From Syntrophaceae bacterium CG2_30_49_12 (GTDB taxonomy: Bacteria; Desulfobacterota; Syntrophia; Syntrophales; CG2-30-49-12), in the NCBI GenBank assembly GCA_001873675.1, contig MNZP01000029.1, forward strand, positions 1-18,366: a stretch of 18,366 nucleotides of DNA, in the 5' to 3' direction. Both the position numbers and the translations under genes were made by a program. Shown one piece after another: positions 1-6,012 of this stretch; positions within the stretch are counted from its first letter, which is position 1, and each line of letters begins with the position of its first letter. The notes below the pieces were generated by a model. The model worked only from the letters and a program-made list of their open reading frames with translations, was not told the origin of the DNA and did no database searches.

Positions 1-1
1 T

Positions 2-232
2 ATTCATGTTGAATTTCGGAATAGGAAATGGTATACACTCTTTACGGCATGCTGGCAGCATAATCTGTTCCTCCTCCCTTTGTCTTTGCTGGACAGATTA
101 TGCAGAAATATCTATCGCCTGTCAATATCTATTTGTCGTTGTAGGGTTAAGAAATATGAAGATAAGATTGCCTATTGGGTTAGTGAAAAAGACAATGGTA
201 TTTATGATGCGATGGGTGCTGTTAGTGGGTAG
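2..232 (+). pseudogene. 3' fragment with glycosyltransferase family 2-like tail, truncated by window edge
   Basis: A frame is open from base 2 to the TAG at 230-232, with no start inside the window. The last 27 residues (codons 149-229) read KKYEDKIAYWVSEKDNGIYD and onward. This closely resembles the internal segment of GT2 glycosyltransferases that follows the GG-STDGT motif (typically ...YWISEPDKGIYDAMNKG...). In intact enzymes this segment is followed by another 150 or more residues; here the frame ends a few codons later. The preceding 49 residues (IHVEFRNRKWYTLF... LLPLSLLDRLC...) do not look like a GT2 N-terminus, so this may be a fusion joining the end of another gene to a GT2 scrap. 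The missing N-terminal GT2 part appears about 1.1 kb downstream at 1320. I read this as a decayed remnant; the function of the first part is not recognised. Confidence 0.5.
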
Positions 233-258
233 GCAGGTATTGAGGTGGAACCCTAAAC

Positions 259-287
259 TTGAATCAACACATAAAATATTATAAAAT
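259..287 (+). promoter_or_regulatory. Candidate sigma-70 promoter for the toxin-antitoxin pair
   Basis: TTGAAT at 259-264 and TAAAAT at 282-287 are separated by 17 bp. Transcription would be expected to start near 294-295, only 2-3 bases before the toxin ATG at 297, so the toxin message would be leaderless or nearly so. No Shine-Dalgarno sequence precedes that ATG. The -35 box matches the consensus at four of six positions, so this is a weak call. Confidence 0.35.
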
Positions 288-296
288 GATACCATC

Positions 297-818
297 ATGA
301 AGTCGGTTATTGATACCTCAACATTAATATCTCTTGCACGGATAAGTTATCTTGAGATTATCCCGAGGTTAAAAATAGATGCAATTCTTCCTGATGATGT
401 CTATGAGGAGGCAGTTATAAATGGTGAAAAACGGGGGATTGCCGATGCAACGGTTATCAAGAGTTTTATAGCTAATTACAAGATAAAGGTAGTCCATACC
501 GAAAGAAATCAGATAGAAGTTGTAAGACAAAAGCTAAATAAAATTCTCGCTAAAGGGGATGAGGCAGTCCTTTCATTAGCGATAAAGGAAGAGGCAAAAG
601 TGGTTATAACCAATGACGATGGTCTTGGTAGGATAGCAATGGCATTAGGATTTAGGGTTAATGGCTCACCGGATATGTTAATGAAGGGATTGCGAGAAAA
701 AGTATTGGATTTTCGTGAGTTTGAATCCTTAATCAGAGGGTTAGTTATTGAAAATAGGCTAAGTCCTGTAATTGCAGAACTTTATCTTTTGGAGGGTAAA
801 AAATATGTTGAAGACTAA
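297..818 (+). CDS. PIN-domain toxin-like nuclease (DUF3368/VapC type)
   Basis: A 173-aa protein starting MKSVIDTSTLI. It has the PIN-domain acidic set: D6 in the first strand, E37/E38, D88-E89 in the GDEAVLSLA helix, and D107-D108 in the ITNDDGLGR segment. These coordinate the divalent metal for RNA cleavage in the family. The sequence style (early D-T-S, GDEA, T-DD--R) fits DUF3368 PIN proteins, which pair with UPF0175 antitoxins. By family knowledge it would be a ribonuclease toxin acting in the cytoplasm and held inactive by its partner. The partner gene begins 14 bases before this gene's stop. The order is toxin first, the reverse of classical vapBC. There is no Shine-Dalgarno before the ATG, and base use is AT-rich compared with the core genes from 6 kb on, consistent with acquired DNA. 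RNase specificity cannot be read from the sequence. Confidence 0.85.
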   Translation: MKSVIDTSTLISLARISYLEIIPRLKIDAILPDDVYEEAVINGEKRGIADATVIKSFIANYKIKVVHTERNQIEVVRQKLNKILAKGDEAVLSLAIKEEAKVVITNDDGLGRIAMALGFRVNGSPDMLMKGLREKVLDFREFESLIRGLVIENRLSPVIAELYLLEGKKYVED

Positions 819-1110
819 AGAATTAGCAAGGACTAATGTAATGCTTGATAGAGAGACATTAAAGTTAATTGATGAATTTGCAAAAACCATGTCTGAGGAC
901 AGATCAACGGTAATAAGGCATCTCATAAAAAAGGCGCTTTTAGAAGAAAGGCTATCGCTCGCTGTAAGGAAATTCCAGGAGGGTGCTCCTTTCAGAAAGA
1001 CTGCAGAAATGGCTGGGCTTGATTACTGGGATTTCCAGGCTGAACTCGATAAACGTGGGATCCCTGTATCCGCATCCCTTCCATTTGCAAGAAGACGAAT
1101 AAAGCAATAG
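805..1110 (+). CDS. UPF0175/ribbon-helix-helix antitoxin
   Basis: The ATG at 805 is chosen over the in-frame ATG at 772 because GGAGG (791-795) sits 9 bases upstream. That gives 101 aa. Residues about 6-45 (NVMLDRETLKLIDEFA...RSTVIRHLIKKAL) look like a ribbon-helix-helix DNA-binding unit. Residues about 50-90 (LAVRKFQEGAPFRKTAEMAG, then DYWDF, then KRGIP) match the UPF0175 core, a family of antitoxins found beside PIN toxins. The inferred role is to bind and block the PIN toxin and probably to repress the shared promoter at 259-287. The 14-bp overlap with the toxin gene supports coupled expression. The strong ribosome site here, against none on the toxin, would favour excess antitoxin. The C-terminus ends in a basic RRRIKQ tail. 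Confidence 0.82.
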   Translation: MLKTKELARTNVMLDRETLKLIDEFAKTMSEDRSTVIRHLIKKALLEERLSLAVRKFQEGAPFRKTAEMAGLDYWDFQAELDKRGIPVSASLPFARRRIKQ

Positions 1111-1319
1111 AATCTTTCTGAGATTGGTTTTTGGTAGGCAATTCATAATCATAAGACAAAGAGATTAATCTATTCATGAAGGCATCAGTTGTTACAGCAT
1201 AGGGATCAGGTCTACACAATGGACTTGAAATCCGATAAGTTCTGCTTTTAAAGCTCAATCTTTGCTCTTCTGAACTTCTCAGCTTCTTAACCTCTCCAAT
1301 GTCCCAACCTCCCATTTTA

Positions 1320-1496
1320 ATGAAAATATCCATAATCACAGCTGTATATAACGGTAAAAACAAAATTGAGGATTGCCTTCAAAGCATTCACGCCCAAACC
1401 TACCCTCATATAGAACATATCATCATTGACGGTGGTTCTACGGATGGGACGGTTGGAAGAGGGGGCAAAGAAGGGGGGTCAAATCTTTACTATTGA
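1320..1496 (+). pseudogene. N-terminal fragment of a family 2 glycosyltransferase
   Basis: From the ATG at 1320 the frame reads MKISIITAVYNGKNKIEDCL, then SIHAQTYPHIEHIIIDGGST and DGTV. This is a textbook GT2 N-terminal nucleotide-sugar-binding half with the family's D-G-S-T-D motif. After about residue 45 the sequence turns into G-rich low-complexity residues (GRGGKEGGSNLYY) and stops, whereas intact GT2 enzymes are about 230-300 aa. The break is exactly where the fragment at 149-229 would continue (KKYEDKIAYW...). The two pieces may therefore come from one gene or from close paralogues, rearranged so the N-part now lies downstream. It cannot be catalytically active as it stands. The 209 bases between the antitoxin gene and this fragment contain no convincing gene. 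Confidence 0.7.
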
Positions 1497-1860
1497 CATT
1501 TTGCATTTCCGCTCAAAGCGGTTATATGGCTCATAGCTCATAGTTGATAGTAGAGGAAATGGGGGACGACCTTAAATATTCAAATAACTCAGATTTCCTT
1601 ACCCATTTTTGCTCAAAGCAGTTTAAAAGATTTAAGGTTTAAGGTTAAAGGGTTAAGGTTTAAGGGTTAAGGTGAAAGGGTTAAGGTGAAAGGGACGAGG
1701 AACGAGGTTAAAGGGTCAAGGGTTAAAGGCCGTGAAACGTAAACCGTAAGGCGTGAAGTGTTTTACCACCTTACGATTCACTCTGTACGATTTACGATAT
1801 CCGGCGGGTCTACGGAGTTGACGTCAGGTCTATTGAGAAAAAGGTTAAAGTTAACTGTGG
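1497..1860. repeat. Gene-free stretch of degenerate tandem and inverted repeats
   Basis: No plausible ORF lies here. Four kinds of structure are visible. First, a 13-bp direct repeat GCTCAAAGC(G/A)GTT occurs at 1511-1523 and 1611-1623, exactly 100 bases apart. Second, a 7-bp unit is repeated three times at 1530-1550 (CTCATAG, CTCATAG, TTGATAG). Third, a G/T/A-rich array at about 1629-1730 is built from variants of GGTTAAGG, GGTTTAAGG and GGTGAAAGG. Fourth, an inverted repeat pairs CGTAAGG (1745-1751) with CCTTACG (1769-1775), with matching CGTAAA/TTTACG arms further out. The array has no constant repeat and spacer lengths, so it is not a CRISPR. Confidence 0.7.
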
Positions 1861-1871
1861 TTCAGACACTA
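1861..1871 (+). repeat. Left terminal inverted repeat of the outer transposon
   Basis: TTCAGACACTA is identical to the reverse complement of 5882-5892. It lies directly after the low-complexity repeat stretch and 162 bases before the first transposon gene. Confidence 0.6.
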
Positions 1872-1918
1872 GCGAATCCCACCCCATAGGCTCACTTTAG
1901 GATGCTGTAAAGCCGCGG

Positions 1919-1937
1919 CGGGTCGTTATTTGACCCG
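1919..1937 (+). promoter_or_regulatory. Hairpin in the left end of the outer transposon
   Basis: CGGGTC (1919-1924) and GACCCG (1932-1937) pair around a 7-base loop, with further G-C pairs outside if one base is bulged. It lies upstream of both transposon genes and has no adjacent T-run. Several insertion sequences carry such an inside-end hairpin to block translation or readthrough from external promoters. That role here is an inference. Confidence 0.4.
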
Positions 1938-2032
1938 TCCAGAGTTCTGCCTAACGTCACCCCCAAATTTTTTTTAGAGGAGATTCATTTTTTTCTTGCA
2001 TTGTGCGCAAATATCTTTATGCTAATTGATAT

Positions 2033-2452
2033 ATGGGCATAAAGAACATCACAGACAAGAAAACATTCAGTCAGCTTAGGCAGTCCCTTGGTAGGCTAGC
2101 CAAGGAGGTCAGACAGCTTATTAATCCCCTTTTTTCTGATAAGCCCGTGATCAAAGGATCGGTCTATGAACTGAAGACTAAATGTGGAAAACCAGGATGT
2201 AGATGTGCCCAGGGTGAGCTCCATAGGCGAATGGTGGTAAGCGCTAGCGAGAAGGGCAAAACACAATTGCGCGCAATTCCACATGGCTTTCTCGTTGAGG
2301 TGCAGGATAAGGTGCGCCGTTATCAGAAGCTTCGCCGAGTTCGAGTACGGCTTATCGAGGTGCACAAGAACATGCTTCAGTTTATGGATGAGATGGAGGC
2401 GATGCGCCGGGAAGAGATGCCCGTTTCCAGAAAGAAACCAACCTCTCAATGA
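2033..2452 (+). CDS. Transposon accessory protein with Cys/His knuckle (DUF6788-like)
   Basis: A 139-aa basic protein. Its centre holds C51-x4-C56-x-C58-x5-H64 (CGKPGCRCAQGELH), a likely zinc-binding knuckle, followed by a strand-rich segment (MVVSASEKGKTQLRAIP). The rest is predicted helical, rich in R/K (RRYQKLRRVRVRLIEVHK). This arrangement matches the DUF6788 family, small proteins repeatedly found immediately upstream of IS4-superfamily transposases. The gene ends 8 bases before the transposase ATG, and its stop codon overlaps the transposase ribosome site (GAGGG), which suggests translational coupling. The likely job is DNA or RNA binding that helps or regulates transposition; no enzymatic motif is visible. 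No clear Shine-Dalgarno precedes its own ATG. The family name is given from memory and is less certain than the presence of the knuckle. Confidence 0.7.
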   Translation: MGIKNITDKKTFSQLRQSLGRLAKEVRQLINPLFSDKPVIKGSVYELKTKCGKPGCRCAQGELHRRMVVSASEKGKTQLRAIPHGFLVEVQDKVRRYQKLRRVRVRLIEVHKNMLQFMDEMEAMRREEMPVSRKKPTSQ

Positions 2453-2460
2453 GGGATTAG

Positions 2461-4134
2461 ATGGACCTTGTGATTTTCGAGGAAAATAAACCTCTCATAT
2501 TGCAAGCCCTTGGTAACGGAGAATTTGACTATATAGAGTCTGCCAGTGAGGTATTTGAGACCGAATTTTTCCGTTTCATTAAGGCCACAGCGATCCTGGA
2601 TAAACTTGCCGAGACCTACCCGAGTCCCCGGAAGAAAGAGGAGGTCCCCCTGTGGTTTTATGTGGCCAGCAACCTATCCATGAGGCTGCATGGTGTGCAC
2701 TCTTTCAATGCCTTTCCTCTGGTAGTACGCTCAGGAGGCCTTCTCAATGTGTTAGGTCCTAAAGGTGCTCAGAAGGTCACGCATCCGGATACGGGAGATG
2801 TCACTATTGCCTGTGAGGGATTCAACCAGAAGAATCACTATGACCGCGAGGCCCCCTGCGATCAGGATTTTTTGCGTAAACTGGCCAAGGACACAGAGGC
2901 CGATGCCCTGATGAGGTGGTTTTCTGCTGACGTGGCAGGAGTATTTAAAAACCAGCGTGCTTTTGACAAAGAAGGCATTTTCATAGGCGATGCCTCTTAT
3001 CTTTTTGTTCCGGATAATCCCAATTATGAGAGTTCAGTCAAGCTTCTGTTCGATGAGAACGATCATCCGGTCAGCGAAGAGGCATATAAAAAGATGACCG
3101 ATGAACAAAAGACCCACTGCCAGTGGAGACGGTGCCACAAGATGGTCTCCCTCCTGCACACAAATCGAACTACGGATTTTTTCTTTTTTGTAGCGTTAAA
3201 GGTTCTTCCTGGCAATATCCATGAGTCTCCAGTGCTTTATGAACAGGTGAGACAGTTTGTGGAGACAGTGGGCAAGGGGGTGATGAAAAGGTTGATCTTA
3301 GACCGAGGGTTTCTGGATGGCACAAGCATCTCCACCTGCAAGAAAGACTATGGCATTGATGTCCTTATTCCTGTTCGTCGCAACATGGATATTTATCAGG
3401 ATGCTATGGCCCTGTTCCAATTGCCAGAGGTTACATGGATGTGCTTAAAAGAGCCGGTGGCAGAAACCAGGGAGTCACTCCGTCCAAGGCCCCAGGCCAT
3501 CGTCAAGCGGGAGAAAAAGCGACAGGAAACGCTCGAGCAGATCAAACAGCAAAAGTCATCTCTGCCGCCAGAGGAGATCATCGTAAAGAGGGAGGCGGCG
3601 ACTATTGGGGAGTTTCGGAGCTGGTCAGCCTGTACAGTACCGCTCAGTGTTGTAGCCAACCGTGAGACCTATGCTGATGGCCATGAGAAGGTGTGGCTCC
3701 TGATCGACACTAAAGAGGTGGAGGACCCCACAGCGGCATCTGAGGAATATCATCTACGAACAACTATCGAAGAGCGACACCGTCAACTCAAGTGCTTCAT
3801 CGATCTGACTCAATTTACCTCCCGCGCCTTCTCCATGGTGATCAACCAGGTCGTTTTTATCATGCTTAGCTATAATCTACTTCAACTCTACCTTTTCCGT
3901 CAGGGACGCAAGGAGCTAAATAATGAGACACTGCCACATATCCGTCAGCAGCTATTGCCCTCGGACAATCACATCATCGTTTACTTCGAAAACTATTACG
4001 GTTTGTTTGCTCCGCTCGAATTCACCGAAATCATAGCAACGCTTGGTGAGGAGGCCCGCAAGAAGGTAGCGGGGAAATGCCGACGTCTCCGTCGTGAGAT
4101 CAATGGAGTCATGAGGAACCCCCGAGCGCCGTAA
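2461..4134 (+). CDS. DDE transposase, IS4 superfamily (IS1634-like)
   Basis: A 557-aa protein with an RNase H-like DDE core: D177 in GIFIGDASYLF, D281 in RLILDRGFLDG, and E437/E438 in the helix TTIEERHRQLKCF, the usual Y/R-x-E-x-x-K-like third position. Between D281 and the Glu is a long insertion, including a charged, probably helical segment at residues about 345-380 (KREKKRQETLEQIKQQKSSL). This is as expected for IS4-type enzymes with a beta-strand insertion. A hydrophobic run near 460-480 (INQVVFIMLSYNLLQLYLF) is the core helix after the catalytic Glu. The enzyme would excise and insert the element bounded at 1861 and 5892. The frame is intact, so the protein could be functional, although the element is interrupted 215 bases downstream by an IS701-family insertion. 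Start: ATG 2461 with GAGGG six bases upstream. Confidence 0.85.
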   Translation: MDLVIFEENKPLILQALGNGEFDYIESASEVFETEFFRFIKATAILDKLAETYPSPRKKEEVPLWFYVASNLSMRLHGVHSFNAFPLVVRSGGLLNVLGPKGAQKVTHPDTGDVTIACEGFNQKNHYDREAPCDQDFLRKLAKDTEADALMRWFSADVAGVFKNQRAFDKEGIFIGDASYLFVPDNPNYESSVKLLFDENDHPVSEEAYKKMTDEQKTHCQWRRCHKMVSLLHTNRTTDFFFFVALKVLPGNIHESPVLYEQVRQFVETVGKGVMKRLILDRGFLDGTSISTCKKDYGIDVLIPVRRNMDIYQDAMALFQLPEVTWMCLKEPVAETRESLRPRPQAIVKREKKRQETLEQIKQQKSSLPPEEIIVKREAATIGEFRSWSACTVPLSVVANRETYADGHEKVWLLIDTKEVEDPTAASEEYHLRTTIEERHRQLKCFIDLTQFTSRAFSMVINQVVFIMLSYNLLQLYLFRQGRKELNNETLPHIRQQLLPSDNHIIVYFENYYGLFAPLEFTEIIATLGEEARKKVAGKCRRLRREINGVMRNPRAP

Positions 4135-4345
4135 GCCTCCGTTTCCTGTAACCAACACTTGACAATACAACCCCGCGCCAAAGCTGGGCTCAGTCCTCGT
4201 ATGCCATCTCTGAGATTCCTGACTCCCTAAAAAGACTCTGTGCGCCTTAAGAAGGCTAATCTCGTTCCATGCTTCCAGCGGGGGGCTATATGCACGCCTC
4301 CCTGCATGGCAGGATCGAGCCTTGCAATCCAAACTGTGCCCCCAA

Positions 4346-4349
4346 TTAG
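4346..4349 (+). repeat. Target-site duplication (left copy), IS701-family insertion
   Basis: TTAG here and at 5865-5868 flank the inverted repeats exactly. TTAG fits the YTAR four-base target known for the IS701 family. Confidence 0.85.
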
Positions 4350-4365
4350 TTCTACTCCGACAGAT
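4350..4365 (+). repeat. Left terminal inverted repeat of the IS701-family element
   Basis: TTCTACTCCGACAGAT pairs with the reverse complement of 5849-5864 at 14 of 16 positions; CTACTCCGACA is identical in both. Confidence 0.88.
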
Positions 4366-4529
4366 AAATGATTATACTTAGATCAACGTCTTCATCAGGT
4401 ATAAAGCGATCCAATGCCGGACATCGGGCAGAGATGGCATTTGTTTCAGTTCTCTTTGCCTGCTCCGCCATCGCTCCGTGGAACGAACGGGGCACTGACG
4501 TTCCTTCCGTGCTTCCAAATAATTCGGAT

Positions 4530-5810
4530 TCATTGGGAAAGTTTTATTGGAATTATTCCCATTCTCTGGTACCACAGGGTCTGCTGTACGTGTTTTTTTT
4601 CCTGTATGCGCTGGAGGGTCAAATAACCGAATGCAAGAATAACCAGCAGCACATGCCGACGCCAACCGGTCCAGCTTCTGCCCTCATGGTGATCCAAGCC
4701 CAGCTCTTTCTTCAATTGCTGGTATCCCTGTTCAATCCAGAACCGTTCATGAAAGAGACGAACCATCTCCAGGGTCGGCATGTCCTGGGGCATGTTGCTG
4801 AAGAAGTACCGGAGCTCATATTGTTCTTCATCCTTTTTTCTTCGCTCGATGATCAGCCAGACTTCCTCATGAGTAGTTCCCCTCCTGTAGCCTTGAGCAG
4901 GAAATACCCTTCTGGATATAGCCTCAATCACCAATAGTTTATCCAGACAATCCCTCCGGATCTCAAGATGCTCCCAGTCTCCTTCCTCGACACATTTCCC
5001 CAGTTCCAAGACCTTCACCGGCAAGGGATTGGTCTCGATGAGGGTCGGGTATTTCCTCTTTCGTCCCCTCCTTTTCTCCTGAGGATCGGGCTGAACAAAA
5101 ACCGGAGATTCCAGAAAGACCTGCGTATCCGAATAAACGCCAACGACATAGCTCTCTTCCCGGTTATCCAGCCCCTGGCGAAACTCCGTTATGTTTCCAT
5201 ACCAACTGTCGGCCACTACCGCCCGGTAGGGCGCCCCATCTATTCTGGCCTGATCAATCAGATCCAGTGCCATCTGCCACTTCTCCCGGTAATGGACATC
5301 CTCTGGCATGTAAGTTTTCTTTCGCTTCTCTACACATTCAGGATCATCCGGATTGTCCCAGGACTGAGGAACAAAAAGCTCCATCGCGTAAGGCCAGGCA
5401 AACCCCTGACCCACGTAGGTCAAACTGACCCCGATCTGACAGTTGTCCACCTTCCCAAGAGAACCACAATACTGTCTGGCCACACAGACACTATGACGAC
5501 CCTTCTTGGGAAATCCCGTATCATCGATAACCAATACTCCCTGGGGATCAGCAGTCTCAGCAAGCATCCGTCTCCTGTATTCGCCAAATGCGCCGTCACG
5601 GTTCCACTTGACCTCTGTTAACAACCTCTGCATCCCCCTTTCCGAGGCGTGAACCTTCTCCGACATCGGCTCGACAGACTTCCTGTCCCCATCCATCATC
5701 AACCCCACTACATAACATTGCGCCAGCTCTCTTGCCTCAACTCTTTTAATGTAAGGAGCAAACATTGCCATGTAGTCGTCTATCCCGAAAAATACGTTTT
5801 CAGTTTCCAT
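4530..5810 (-). CDS. IS701-family transposase (DDE_5), possibly completed by -1 frameshifting
   Basis: The uninterrupted frame gives 426 aa. Catalytic acids are visible at D96 (VLVIDDTGFPKKG), D201 (AVVADSWYG) and E360 (HERFWIEQGYQQLKKELGLD), followed by the H-E-G-RSWTGW-RH signature of IS701/DDE_5 enzymes. Residues about 245-260 are a basic linker (EKRRGRKRKYPT). The end is odd: after E404-K405-K406 the zero frame runs on for 20 residues without family character and stops. The -1 frame from the same point gives 71 more residues ending LPDVRHWIALYLMKTLI, with the basic, helical look of IS701 C-termini, stopping at 4378 near the element's end. The join is an A8 run (4593-4600). Full length would be 477 aa, within the usual family range. 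Either a programmed -1 shift or a simple indel in the homopolymer explains this. The ORFs on the + strand over this interval are antisense shadows. Confidence 0.9.
   Translation of the reverse strand: METENVFFGIDDYMAMFAPYIKRVEARELAQCYVVGLMMDGDRKSVEPMSEKVHASERGMQRLLTEVKWNRDGAFGEYRRRMLAETADPQGVLVIDDTGFPKKGRHSVCVARQYCGSLGKVDNCQIGVSLTYVGQGFAWPYAMELFVPQSWDNPDDPECVEKRKKTYMPEDVHYREKWQMALDLIDQARIDGAPYRAVVADSWYGNITEFRQGLDNREESYVVGVYSDTQVFLESPVFVQPDPQEKRRGRKRKYPTLIETNPLPVKVLELGKCVEEGDWEHLEIRRDCLDKLLVIEAISRRVFPAQGYRRGTTHEEVWLIIERRKKDEEQYELRYFFSNMPQDMPTLEMVRLFHERFWIEQGYQQLKKELGLDHHEGRSWTGWRRHVLLVILAFGYLTLQRIQEKKHVQQTLWYQRMGIIPIKLSQ
4593..4599 (-). promoter_or_regulatory. Candidate -1 frameshift slippery heptamer in the IS701-family transposase gene
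   Basis: On the minus strand the zero-frame codons 404-407 are GAA AAA AAA CAC, so the heptamer A_AAA_AAA is correctly phased for -1 slippage. Reading on in the -1 frame (ACA CGT ACA ...) yields 71 codons to a stop at 4378-4380. Only a weak pairing signal (ACAG/CTGT and a TGGTACCA palindrome) lies downstream. No strong pseudoknot is obvious. Confidence 0.5.
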
Positions 5811-5848
5811 GGAGAATGCATATCACATCCTCAACAACTTTTCAAGAA

Positions 5849-5864
5849 ATATGTCGGAGTAGTA
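5849..5864 (-). repeat. Right terminal inverted repeat of the IS701-family element
   Basis: The reverse complement reads TACTACTCCGACATAT and matches the left end at 14 of 16 positions. Confidence 0.88.
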
Positions 5865-5868
5865 TTAG
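5865..5868 (+). repeat. Target-site duplication (right copy), IS701-family insertion
   Basis: The second copy of TTAG, immediately outside the right inverted repeat. Confidence 0.85.
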
Positions 5869-5881
5869 CCGCGGCCAGAAA

Positions 5882-5892
5882 TAGTGTCTGAA
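5882..5892 (-). repeat. Right terminal inverted repeat of the outer transposon
   Basis: TAGTGTCTGAA is the exact reverse complement of TTCAGACACTA at 1861-1871. It lies 13 bases beyond the right TTAG copy and 23 bases before the -35 box of the next gene's promoter. Confidence 0.6.
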
Positions 5893-5915
5893 TTGCACTT
5901 TGTAGTTAAATTGTC

Positions 5916-5945
5916 TTGACATACAAGCAACTCATTCCTTATACT
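5916..5945 (+). promoter_or_regulatory. Sigma-70-type promoter of the cupredoxin run
   Basis: TTGACA (5916-5921) matches the -35 consensus exactly. TATACT (5940-5945) matches the -10 at five of six positions, with an 18-bp spacer. Transcription would start near 5952, giving a leader of about 60 bases that carries three ATCAAG repeats before the AGGAGG ribosome site (6002-6007). The promoter lies outside the transposon end. Confidence 0.65.
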
Positions 5946-6012
5946 TGACCCGCCAAAGAGGGATTTCTTATCAAGAAGAGTATCAAGATATCAAGTCAAG
6001 CAGGAGGTTTAT

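Larger units (their letters stand above)
4350..5864 (-). mobile_element. Complete IS701-family insertion sequence, 1515 bp
   Basis: The ends are 16-bp inverted repeats matching at 14 positions: left TTCTACTCCGACAGAT (4350-4365), right (reverse complement of 5849-5864) TACTACTCCGACATAT. TTAG is duplicated on both sides (4346-4349 and 5865-5868), which agrees with the YTAR target of the family. The single transposase gene runs on the minus strand, its start codon 54 bases inside the right end. The element sits between the stop of the outer transposase and that element's right repeat, so it arrived later. The exact duplication and near-identical ends imply a fairly recent insertion. Confidence 0.92.
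1861..5892 (+). mobile_element. Two-gene DDE transposon, interrupted by an IS701-family element
   Basis: An 11-bp perfect inverted repeat TTCAGACACTA bounds the segment at 1861-1871 and 5882-5892 (reverse complement). Between the ends lie a small Cys/His accessory gene (2033-2452), a 557-aa DDE transposase (2461-4134) and a later IS701-family insertion (4350-5864 plus one copy of its 4-bp duplication). Removing the insertion leaves an element of about 2513 bp with roughly 170 bp before the first gene and 239 bp after the transposase. That is a sensible layout for a two-gene insertion sequence. No convincing target duplication is seen: the flanks share only ACT four bases outside each repeat, and AGTTAA lies at unequal distances (1849-1854, 5904-5909). 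The ends are therefore supported by the repeats and the gene layout only. Family: IS4 superfamily, perhaps IS1634-like; not certain. Confidence 0.65.

Noticed and set aside
6..284. 92-codon ORF at the window start
   Set aside because: The neighbouring frame (2-232) contains recognisable GT2 residues, while this frame has no family resemblance and only an incidental ATG.
1176..1202. MKASVVTA followed by a stop, resembling a GT2 start
   Set aside because: Eight codons are too few to call a second glycosyltransferase remnant, even though they resemble MKISIITA at 1320.
992..1363. 123-codon minus-strand ORF over the antitoxin end and GT2 fragment
   Set aside because: It is antisense to the UPF0175 gene and GT2 start, without ribosome site or recognisable motifs.
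1629..1730. Possible CRISPR or telomere-like array
   Set aside because: Units are 7-13 bases, irregular and without spacers; no cas genes are present.
3952..4332. 126-codon minus-strand ORF past the outer transposase
   Set aside because: It mostly mirrors the transposase 3' end, and the rest has no motif or ribosome site.
4368..5621. Two + strand ORFs of 189 and 217 codons
   Set aside because: Both are antisense to the IS701-family transposase, whose catalytic motifs and inverted repeats establish the minus strand as coding.
1849..5909. AGTTAA as target duplication of the outer transposon
   Set aside because: It lies 6 bases outside the left repeat but 11 outside the right one, so it cannot be a duplication with these ends.
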